A stretch of DNA of 5,412 nucleotides from the NCBI GenBank assembly GCA_945957185.1, contig CAMFKA010000147.1:1-5412 (forward strand), given 5' to 3'. This document shows positions 1-5,365 of the stretch, one piece after another. The notes beneath the pieces were generated by a model, which worked only from the letters and a program-made list of their open reading frames with translations, had not been told where the DNA came from and ran no database searches. The stretch comes from an uncultured Chlamydiaceae bacterium. Its GTDB lineage: Bacteria > Chlamydiota > Chlamydiia > Chlamydiales > Parachlamydiaceae. The position numbers were made by a program, and so were the translations under genes. Within the stretch, counting starts at the first letter, position 1. Each line of letters begins with the position of its first letter.

Positions 1-68
1 ATACTGCAGTCAAAAGGTCCCTGAAAGTATTCGGGGAAAAGAGAGAGCAGATCAAACCGTATTGTCAT
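1..68 (-). CDS. trmD: tRNA (guanine37-N1)-methyltransferase TrmD, N-terminal fragment
   Basis: This is the first 22 codons of a gene that runs off the left edge of the window. The start is ATG at 68-66 and the visible peptide begins MTIRFDLLSLFPEYF and continues to QGPFDCS. The LLSLFPEYF stretch is the characteristic TrmD N-terminus, the first strand and turn of the knotted SPOUT methyltransferase. TrmD methylates N1 of guanine 37 in tRNAs reading codons such as CUN, CCN and CGG, using S-adenosylmethionine, and this prevents +1 frameshifting. The start lies 9 bases after the rpsP stop, the usual rpsP-trmD arrangement in bacteria, which supports the call despite the short fragment. No clear Shine-Dalgarno is seen in the gap (GAAGCAGCT), so translation may depend on coupling to rpsP. 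No catalytic residues are in view, so intactness cannot be judged. Confidence 0.9.
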   Translation of the reverse strand, partial: MTIRFDLLSLFPEYFQGPFDCS

Positions 69-77
69 AGCTGCTTC

Positions 78-413
78 TTACGCGGCCTTTTTCTTTGCAC
101 GAGCGCGTCTCTTGAGTCTTGCTTTTTCACGTCTTTCAACTTCTTTAGCAGTTTCTCTTTTTACGAGTTCGGGCGCAGCACGTTTAATAATAGATTCGAG
201 GTTCTCAGTCATGATAGCCCCTTGGTCGAGCCAGTGCTGAACGCGGTCTGTCTTTACAAACAGGTTTTGTTCTGCAGTAGCTTCGTGTGGGTTGTACCAG
301 CCCAACATTTCAATGTACTTGCCATCTCGTGGCGAGCGTTCGTCGGCAACGACTAAGCGGAAGGTCGCGCGGTTTGTGCGGCCTTGTTGACGCAGTCTGA
401 TTTTTAACGCCAT
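78..413 (-). CDS. rpsP: 30S ribosomal protein S16
   Basis: A complete 111-residue S16, a small-subunit protein that binds 16S rRNA early in assembly. The family pattern is clear: KIRLRQQGRTNRATFRLVVAD at the N-terminus, the VVADERSPRDG block at 21-31, LGWYNP at 37-42 and WLDQGA at 61-66. From about residue 85 the chain becomes a Lys/Arg-rich tail (KARLKRRARAKKKAA at the end) that probably contacts rRNA. The protein is longer than the 82-residue E. coli S16 but close to the extended chlamydial form as I remember it. The ATG at 413 is fixed by a strong Shine-Dalgarno (GGGAGG, 6 bases upstream) lying within ffh. The first 10 bases overlap the end of ffh in another frame, and trmD follows 9 bases after the TAA stop. 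No promoter of its own is visible; it probably shares the ffh transcript. Confidence 0.97.
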   Translation of the reverse strand: MALKIRLRQQGRTNRATFRLVVADERSPRDGKYIEMLGWYNPHEATAEQNLFVKTDRVQHWLDQGAIMTENLESIIKRAAPELVKRETAKEVERREKARLKRRARAKKKAA

Positions 414-1732
414 AGGGATCCTCCCATCATCTTTTGGAGTTGTTTCATGTTCGGCATATTTTTAAAGAATTGTTTTGCTTGCTTAAAGGACTTTACAAGT
501 TTGTTTACATCCTCTATTGACGTCCCGCTCCCTGCTGCGAGCCTTTTACGGCGTGGAGGGGTCATTTCGCAACGCTCGGCGCGTTCATCTTTCGTCATGG
601 AATAGATGATCGCTTCCGTTTTAAAAAAGTCTTTTTCATTTATGGGCAGATCTTTCAATTGACTCATTCCGGGAAGCATTCCCATGAGTCCTTTGAGAGA
701 CCCCATTTTCTTAACCATTTGTAATTGGCTAAGGAAGTCTTCATAGGTAAAGGCGGCAGAACGTAGTTTTTCTTCCATACGTTTCGCATCCTCTTCCGTG
801 ATATGTTCCTGGGCTTTTTTGACCAGGTTAATCGTATCGCCCATGCCCAAAATACGGTCGGCCATGGACTTCGGATTAAACAGTTGGATGTCGTCGATTT
901 TTTCGCCGATCCCTTCGAAAAGGAGGGGTTTTCCCGTCACTTCGCGGATAGAGATAGCGGCACCGCCGCGGGTGTTACCGTCGAGCATCGTCAGGATCGA
1001 CCCTGTGACACCAATTTTCTCGTTGAATTCGGCGGCGACATTAACAGCATCTTGCCCTGTCGTTGCGTTGGCAACGAAGATCACCTCACCGGGATTGAGC
1101 GCTTTTTTGAGCGCCGCCAGCTGATTCATCAGTTCTGCATCGATTTGGAGGCGTCCGGCAGTGTCGACAATAAGAAGATCGTGTTGATTCGTTTTAGCAA
1201 ATTCGTGAGCAGCTTTTGCAACTTTTAAAGGGTCGGTTTCGCCTGGAATCGAGAAGAAAGCTGCACCGGAAGCGGCGGCAAGGGTTTTGAGTTGTTCCAC
1301 GGCAGCGGGGCGTTGCAGGTCGCAAGCGGCGACAAGCGGATTTTTTACTAGATTTTGCTTTCTCAGGTAGCGAGCGAGCTTCGCAGTATGAGTCGTTTTA
1401 CCGGAGCCTTGAAGGCCGCACATCAGGATGACAGCAGGCTTTGCGGATAAATTCAGTTGGTGCTCTTCGCCACCCATCAGTTGGACTAATTCGTCATGAA
1501 CGAGTTTAATGAATTGTTGTCCGGCCGTGACGGAGCCCACCACTTTTTCGCCGATGGTGCGGTCTTTCACTTTTTTGACAAAGGCTTTAGCAACACTGTA
1601 GTTGACATCGGCTTCGAGCAGGGCTAAGCGCACCTCGCTGACAGCCTCGGAGATGTTATCTTCAGTGAGCTTTTTCTCCCGCATCAGCTTGGAGAAAGTC
1701 TCTCTCATTTTATCTGTTAAAGCACCTAACAT
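404..1732 (-). CDS. ffh: Signal recognition particle protein Ffh (SRP54)
   Basis: A complete 442-residue Ffh, the GTPase that with 4.5S RNA binds signal sequences of nascent membrane proteins and delivers ribosomes to FtsY. The order is an N domain (about 1-95, with EVRLALLEADVNYSV), a G domain (about 96-295) and a C-terminal Met-rich M domain. Visible motifs are the P-loop GLQGSGKT (106-113), DLQRPAA (138-144), DTAGRL (190-195), GNTRGGA (252-258) and FEGIGEKIDDIQLFNP (272-287). The RNA-binding region RRKRLAAGSG (394-403) is followed by a Met-containing tail. Two normally conserved G-domain sites differ: TMLD (248-251) instead of TKLD, and NATTGQ (222-227) instead of DAMTGQ. The reading frame is otherwise intact. 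The ATG at 1732 is forced by an in-frame TGA directly before it, and no good Shine-Dalgarno precedes it. It lies 52 bases after prmC, behind a good promoter candidate, and overlaps rpsP by 10 bases. Confidence 0.97.
   Translation of the reverse strand: MLGALTDKMRETFSKLMREKKLTEDNISEAVSEVRLALLEADVNYSVAKAFVKKVKDRTIGEKVVGSVTAGQQFIKLVHDELVQLMGGEEHQLNLSAKPAVILMCGLQGSGKTTHTAKLARYLRKQNLVKNPLVAACDLQRPAAVEQLKTLAAASGAAFFSIPGETDPLKVAKAAHEFAKTNQHDLLIVDTAGRLQIDAELMNQLAALKKALNPGEVIFVANATTGQDAVNVAAEFNEKIGVTGSILTMLDGNTRGGAAISIREVTGKPLLFEGIGEKIDDIQLFNPKSMADRILGMGDTINLVKKAQEHITEEDAKRMEEKLRSAAFTYEDFLSQLQMVKKMGSLKGLMGMLPGMSQLKDLPINEKDFFKTEAIIYSMTKDERAERCEMTPPRRKRLAAGSGTSIEDVNKLVKSFKQAKQFFKNMPNMKQLQKMMGGSLWR
420..425 (-). 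promoter_or_regulatory. rpsP ribosome binding site
   Basis: GGGAGG on the minus strand, 6 bases before the rpsP ATG, is the strongest Shine-Dalgarno in the window. It is embedded in the last codons of ffh (GGA GGA TCC), so the S16 start is read independently of where ffh terminates. Most other starts here have weak or no Shine-Dalgarno, so this site may raise S16 output above Ffh from one mRNA. Confidence 0.85.
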
Positions 1733-1769
1733 TCAATACAACTCATTTAATACGATCGTGTATGTGGAC

Positions 1770-1798
1770 ATCATACTGAAAAAATCATTCGATTTCAA
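1770..1798 (-). promoter_or_regulatory. Sigma70/sigma66-type promoter for ffh-rpsP-trmD
   Basis: On the minus strand, TTGAAA (1798-1793, 5 of 6 to the -35 consensus) is followed after exactly 17 bases by TATGAT (1775-1770, 5 of 6 to the -10 consensus). The -35 lies in the last codons of prmC and the -10 in the 52-base gap before ffh. Transcription would start near 1763, giving a leader of roughly 30 bases before the ffh ATG. The match, the optimal spacing and the position in the only real gap of the block make this the best promoter candidate in the window. It is read by eye only. Confidence 0.6.
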
Positions 1799-2633
1799 GG
1801 AAAAAGAATCGATCATGTCCTGCCCAATCTTTTGTTACCCGTTTTTCTTTCCAGCAAGTCGCTTCGAACAACTCCGGAACTGAATTCCCTTGGTCGAATC
1901 CGATTTCAAACCACACTTTCCCTCCCGAATTTAAAACAGAAGGGAGCGTTTTGGCTAATTGGGCGTAAATTTCCAGTCCCGTTGGTCCCGCTACCAGTGC
2001 GCCTTGCGGCTCAAAATTTTTCACACCCGACTCCAACCCTTGATAATCCGCTTCCGAAATGTACGGTGGATTGCAAACGACATAATCAAATTTTTGATTA
2101 TGGAGAGGGTCGAGGAGGTTGCCTTGAGCAAAAGCGACGTCTAATTGGTTTTCTTGGCAATTTTTCCGGGCGATTTTCAAAGCGTCTTCGGAAAGATCTG
2201 AAAGTGTGACGTGAAGATCGGGAATTGCCTTTTTGATCGCAAGGCCCAGACAGCCGGAGCCGCAACAGAGGTCGAGCAGACGTTTTTCTGTTTGAGAAGA
2301 TGTTGCAAGCTCTTTTACAATCATTTCAGCTAAAATTTCGGTTTCCTGTCTCGGAATCAGCACCGCGGGAGTCACTGTCAGTTGACAGTTCAAAAACTCT
2401 TGTTTTCCTATGATATAAGCGTACGGTTCGCCTGCAAGGCGTCGTTGAAGGACTGCTCGGCATTTGTCGAGCTCGGCATCGGAAAGGGGGCGTTCGAAAT
2501 CGAGATAGAGTTGCATGCGGGGGATTTCGAGGGCTCGAGATAGCAACTCTTCTGCTTCGCGGCGGGGCGAAGGAAAGCCTTTTTGCTCCAAAAATGCCGT
2601 CGTAGCTTTCAGCACCTCTAAAACTAACTTCAT
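1785..2633 (-). CDS. prmC: Peptide chain release factor N5-glutamine methyltransferase PrmC (HemK)
   Basis: A complete 282-residue PrmC, the usual length for the family. It transfers a methyl group from S-adenosylmethionine to the glutamine of the GGQ motif in RF1 and RF2, which speeds peptide release. The N-terminal helical substrate-binding region runs to about residue 85 (RLAGEPYAYIIGKQEF at 65-80). The methyltransferase domain follows, with VLIPRQETE at 91-99, the SAM-binding motif DLCCGSGCLG at 121-130 (DLGTGSG in most relatives), the acidic SDLSEDAL at 145-152, and the catalytic NPPY at 188-191 that holds the target glutamine. FEPQGALVAGPTGLEIY (207-223) is also typical. Its ATG shares one base with the prfA stop (TAATG) and has no visible Shine-Dalgarno, so reinitiation after RF1 is likely. 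Being next to and coupled with its own substrate gene makes the assignment firm. The stop is TGA, unlike the TAA of the other complete genes. Confidence 0.97.
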   Translation of the reverse strand: MKLVLEVLKATTAFLEQKGFPSPRREAEELLSRALEIPRMQLYLDFERPLSDAELDKCRAVLQRRLAGEPYAYIIGKQEFLNCQLTVTPAVLIPRQETEILAEMIVKELATSSQTEKRLLDLCCGSGCLGLAIKKAIPDLHVTLSDLSEDALKIARKNCQENQLDVAFAQGNLLDPLHNQKFDYVVCNPPYISEADYQGLESGVKNFEPQGALVAGPTGLEIYAQLAKTLPSVLNSGGKVWFEIGFDQGNSVPELFEATCWKEKRVTKDWAGHDRFFFLEIE

Positions 2634-3697
2634 TATTCTTGCAATTGCTGTTTATGGAAGTGAGAGACTAACCCATCGACAATTTTTGACAACTCCCCTT
2701 CCATCACTTGGTCCAAGTTGTAGAGGGTGAGGTCGATTCTATGGTCTGTGATGCGGTTTTGGGGGAAGTTGTAAGTGCGGATACGTTCTGAACGGTCTCC
2801 GGAACCCACTTGAGCAGCACGAGTGCTTGCGATAGCTTCATTTTTCTTTTGCAGCTCCGCTTCCGCGATCTTCGCTTTCAAAAGACGCATCGCCTTTTCT
2901 TTGTTTTTGTGCTGGCTTCTTTCCTCTTGGCAGTAAACCACGACACCGGTAGGCATGTGGGTAAGGCGGACGGCGCTATCGGTGGTGTTAACGTGCTGAC
3001 CACCGGCTCCGGAGGAGCGGTACGTGTCAACGCGAAGGTCTTTCTCATCGATGACAACTTCGCTATCTTCGTCCGGTTCTTTAAGAACCGCAACTGTAAC
3101 GGCAGAAGTGTGGACGCGGCCTTGCGCTTCTGTATCGGGAACACGCTGAACGCGGTGAGTCCCCCCTTCATGGATCATCAGGCGGTGGACATTATGACCG
3201 GAAAGGGTCATGACGTATTCGCGGAAACCACCGAGATCGGAAGGTGTGCAGGAGAGCAATTCGTACTTCCAGCTTTGCTTGTCGGCAAACATTTTGTACA
3301 TCCGTACGCAATCGCCGACAAAGAGAGCAGCTTCATCGCCGCCGGTACCGGCGCGGATTTCGATGATGATATTTTTGCTGTCATCGGGATTGGGAGGGAC
3401 GAGAAGCATTTCCAAATCCGCTTCTAAAGTAGGGATTTCGGCTTCGAGAGAGGCGAGGTCTTCTCGCAGAACAGCAGCAAATTCGGGGTCTTTCTCTTCG
3501 GCGAGCATCTCTTTGTTTTCACTAAGCTGCCGCCGAGAGCTTTGTAGATCATCCCAAACTTTTTTAACTTCAGAGAGGTAAGCGTGTTCCTGTGTCAATT
3601 CCCTGTATTTTTTTTGGTCATTAAATACATCGGGGTGCCCGAGTTTCGCCTCGAGTTCGGCGAAACGGGAAAGGAGTTTTTGAACTTTTGCTTCCAT
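2633..3697 (-). CDS. prfA: Peptide chain release factor 1 (RF1)
   Basis: A complete 354-residue RF1, which recognises UAA and UAG stop codons and triggers hydrolysis of peptidyl-tRNA. The N-terminal coiled region covers roughly 1-100. EIRAGTGGDEAALF (113-126) opens the core. The stop-codon-reading tripeptide is PDT (187-189), of the RF1 PxT type; RF2 would have SPF. The catalytic GGQ is at 232-234 in RSSGAGGQHVNTTDSAVR, with Q234 the PrmC target. Later blocks are ERSQHKNKEKAM and GSGDRSERIRTYNFPQNRITDHR. I chose the ATG at 3697: it starts MEAKV, like chlamydial RF1 as I recall it. A TTG nine bases upstream is in frame but would consume the only GGAG sequence. It begins 12 bases after rpmE and overlaps the prmC start by one base. 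Confidence 0.97.
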   Translation of the reverse strand: MEAKVQKLLSRFAELEAKLGHPDVFNDQKKYRELTQEHAYLSEVKKVWDDLQSSRRQLSENKEMLAEEKDPEFAAVLREDLASLEAEIPTLEADLEMLLVPPNPDDSKNIIIEIRAGTGGDEAALFVGDCVRMYKMFADKQSWKYELLSCTPSDLGGFREYVMTLSGHNVHRLMIHEGGTHRVQRVPDTEAQGRVHTSAVTVAVLKEPDEDSEVVIDEKDLRVDTYRSSGAGGQHVNTTDSAVRLTHMPTGVVVYCQEERSQHKNKEKAMRLLKAKIAEAELQKKNEAIASTRAAQVGSGDRSERIRTYNFPQNRITDHRIDLTLYNLDQVMEGELSKIVDGLVSHFHKQQLQE

Positions 3698-3700
3698 ACT

Positions 3701-3704
3701 CTCC
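3701..3704 (-). promoter_or_regulatory. prfA ribosome binding site (weak)
   Basis: GGAG lies between the rpmE stop and the prfA ATG, separated from the ATG by only 3 bases (AGT). This is tighter than the usual 5-9. It supports the ATG at 3697 over the upstream in-frame TTG at 3706, which has no purine-rich sequence ahead of it. Coupling to rpmE translation, which ends 12 bases earlier, may compensate. Confidence 0.45.
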
Positions 3705-3709
3705 AAAAA

Positions 3710-3952
3710 TTAGCGGTTGCTGTACCGTTTTTGGAATTTCTGAATACGTCCTTCTGCGTCGACAACTTTTTTGTCGCCAGTGAACAACGGATGAGAGAAA
3801 GAGGAGATGGAAAGGCGGTAAACCGGATACGATTTTCCTTCGAACTCTTCAGTTTCTTTTGGTTGCAAAGTAGATCCGCAGAGAAATTTCTTTCCTGTCG
3901 CAGAGTCCACAAACAGAATGGTTTGGTATTTTGGGTGTTTGTCTTTTTTCAT
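3710..3952 (-). CDS. rpmE: 50S ribosomal protein L31, type B (zinc-free)
   Basis: An 80-residue L31, a large-subunit protein at the bridge between the two subunits. Family features are KKDKHPKYQTILFVDSATG at the start, GSTLQ at 26-30, YPVYRLSISSFSHPLFTG at 42-59 (normally ISSxSHPFYTG) and VDAEGRIQKFQKRY near the end. Only one cysteine is present (C25), so the four-cysteine zinc site of type A L31 is absent; this is the C-minus, type B form. The length matches type B proteins and is shorter than the roughly 108 residues I recall for C. trachomatis, which has an extra C-terminal tail. The open frame extends upstream to 4123, but that part has no L31 character and the ATG at 3952 gives the standard N-terminus. 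An AAGG lies 9 bases upstream. prfA starts 12 bases after the TAA. Confidence 0.95.
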   Translation of the reverse strand: MKKDKHPKYQTILFVDSATGKKFLCGSTLQPKETEEFEGKSYPVYRLSISSFSHPLFTGDKKVVDAEGRIQKFQKRYSNR

Positions 3953-3958
3953 CTTTCT

Positions 3959-3990
3959 TAACCTTGAATGGTGAATAAACCCAAAGGTTA
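3959..3990 (-). repeat. Inverted repeat in the rpmE leader, possible RBS-masking hairpin
   Basis: TAACCTT (3990-3984) and AAGGTTA (3965-3959) on the minus strand are perfect 7-base complements separated by 18 bases. The downstream arm contains AAGG, the best Shine-Dalgarno for rpmE, 9 bases before its ATG. The upstream AACC can instead pair with a nearby GGTT (AACC-TTTG-GGTT), so two pairings exclude each other. In E. coli, L31 synthesis is autoregulated through its mRNA leader, so a control hairpin here is plausible, but the stem is short and may be chance. Confidence 0.35.
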
Positions 3991-4014
3991 GCCGAAAACG
4001 GGAGTTTTTATCAA
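3985..4014 (-). promoter_or_regulatory. Possible promoter of rpmE-prfA-prmC
   Basis: On the minus strand, TTGATA (4014-4009) is followed after 18 bases by TAACCT (3990-3985). The -35 matches 4 of 6 and the -10 only 3 of 6, though its first two bases and its last T are kept. Using it would start transcription near 3978 and exclude the upstream arm of the leader inverted repeat, so the two predictions compete. An AT-rich TAAAAT farther upstream (about 4033-4028) is an alternative -10 without a convincing -35. A promoter is expected in this 175-base spacer because rpmE opens the conserved block. Confidence 0.3.
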
Positions 4015-4091
4015 GAGAGAAATGTAATTTTAATAGAGAGGGTGCAGACAACACGGGTAGCGAGGGCATGTGAAAATGAGTACCTGTGATT

Positions 4092-4118
4092 GAAAAGGAC
4101 AATAAGGACCTTAAGGAC
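4092..4118. repeat. Three 9-base direct repeats ending in AAGGAC
   Basis: GAAAAGGAC, AATAAGGAC and CTTAAGGAC follow one another without gaps on the plus strand, giving AAGGAC at 4095, 4104 and 4113 with an exact 9-base period. The last six bases are identical in all copies and the first three vary. The array begins 9 bases beyond the ATPase stop codon, in the spacer before rpmE. It also forms a CCTTAAGG palindrome at 4109-4116. Function unknown: it could be a protein-binding array, a dispersed repeat at the edge of an acquired segment, or a small slippage product. Confidence 0.65.
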
Positions 4119-4127
4119 ACCAAAAAA

Positions 4128-5365
4128 TTAAAGTTTTACACCGAAAGGTATTCTGCTAACGAGATAAAGAGGGTAATTAAAAATATCGCCGTCATGTTTT
4201 AAATTCATAGCGGTGGTACGTATGCTCTTTGATGGAACATATTTTTGGTTATAAACAAGAAGGCTTTTTTTCTTGTGATTCGTTCCGGCTTTCACTTCCA
4301 ACGGATAAATTGCACTCTCATCATCGATCAAAAAATCCACTTCTGCTATCCCTTCACTCGTCCAGTAATACAGCCCCTTATGTCCTGCTGCAATCAATTC
4401 TTGAGCGACATAATTTTCTGTAAGCCCCCCCTTAAACTCTGTAAACAGCTCATTACCGTCTATAACAACCTGAGGAGATAAATTACTTTGAGCTCCAAGT
4501 AGCCCCACGTCTAACAAGAAAATTTTAAATGCGTTATTATCAGCGTAGGCGCTCAGCGGAAGTTTTGGAGATGACGCTAAGTAGCTTTTATGTATAAGAC
4601 CGGCATCCGAAAGCCATTGGATGGCGTCTTCGTAATCTCTTCCTCGAGCACTTTTTCGTATTGCTGCGAAAATAAATTTCTTATTTTCTTTTGCTAATTG
4701 ACGATGAATCTGTTTCCACACCGTTGTGATTTTCATGATTTCGTGAGAAGGCGCATGTTTGGCGAAATCTTTTTCATAAGCGTTTAAGATTTCTAATTGA
4801 ATTTCTCGGACTATACCTAACTGTTCATTTTTGATATATTCTGCGACAACTTCGGGCATTCCACCAACGTAAAAATAAAGCTTCAACAATTGAATCAATT
4901 TTTCATGTAGTGGATTTGGGATCGGTTCAAAGTTGTGGTATTCTTCTAAAAACACGCGTGTTTTATCCTGTCCCATGGCCGAAAGGAATTCAAAAAAAGT
5001 CAAAGGGTATAGGTGAAGAAAATTGACTTTTCCTACAGGAAAACCCTTTTCTCCGGTAGTTTTCACACCTAACAACGAACCTGCAGCGACAACGTGATAT
5101 TCGTTTGCTTCTTCACAAAAGTACTTCAAGCTGTTAAGCGCTTTTGGGCAGCTTTGAATTTCATCAAAAATCAACAAAGTATTTTCCGGTTCGATGTCGA
5201 TTTCTGTATGGATACTGATAATTTTTATGAGTTGAACAGGATCTAATGTTCCATCAAAATACTGAGCAAGCTTTTCATCTTTTTCAAAATTCAGGTAAGC
5301 CATCTTTTCGTAAGATGTTTTGCCAAAATGTTTCAATGCATACGTCTTGCCCACCTGCCTTGCAC
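4128..5365 (-). CDS. AAA ATPase with C-terminal DUF4143 domain, 5' end missing
   Basis: The gene is cut at its 5' end where genomic sequence stops; about 411 residues are visible. Reading upstream of the GTG at 5354 in the same frame gives GARQVGKT, a full Walker A motif, so that GTG is an internal valine codon and perhaps 25-35 N-terminal residues are lost. Counting from that valine, Walker B is LLIFDE (60-65), a sensor-1-like VVAAGSLLG is at 88-96, and LYPLTFFEFL (115-124) and YVGGMPEVV (162-170) are typical of this family. The C-terminal DUF4143 part has GGLTENYVAQEL (309-320), IAEVDFLI (336-343) and LEVKAG (352-357); E314, D340, E353 and K355 resemble a PD-(D/E)XK nuclease-like fold. The substrate is unknown for nearly all members, so no role is assigned. 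Its GC is lower than the core genes, and it sits 175 bases upstream of rpmE in the same direction with no clear terminator. Probably accessory. Confidence 0.88.

Noticed and set aside
1752..1759. ACGATCGT palindrome in the ffh leader as an operator or terminator
   Set aside because: It is only 8 bases, does not extend into a longer stem (a mismatch follows on each side), and has no T run after it.
2878..3171. Minus-strand 97-codon frame inside prfA, read in a different frame
   Set aside because: The prfA frame is unbroken across this stretch and contains GGQ and other conserved RF1 blocks, so the second frame is a shadow.
2810..3427. Open frame of 205 codons on the plus strand opposite prfA
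   Set aside because: It lies wholly antisense to the well-conserved RF1 coding sequence, resembles no family I know, and is a by-product of the codon usage on the other strand. The same applies to the other plus-strand frames opposite ffh, prmC and the ATPase.
3698..3706. TTG at 3706 as the prfA start
   Set aside because: It adds three residues, uses up the only GGAG sequence and has no Shine-Dalgarno of its own. The ATG at 3697 matches the expected RF1 N-terminus.
3953..4123. A 57-residue N-terminal extension of L31 from an ATG at 4123
   Set aside because: The added part has no L31 similarity and crosses the direct repeats, the promoter candidate and the leader hairpin. The ATG at 3952 gives the normal L31 N-terminus.
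3953..4127. Intrinsic terminator after the ATPase gene
   Set aside because: The T run directly after the stop has no stem before it, and the AAGG/CCTT pairings in the repeats are only 4 bases. No GC-rich stem followed by T residues was found.
4128..5365. The ATPase as part of a new defence or toxin system
   Set aside because: No partner gene is visible: its upstream neighbour is off the contig and its downstream neighbour is a ribosomal protein. AAA/DUF4143 proteins are common and mostly uncharacterised, so the sequence alone does not support a system.
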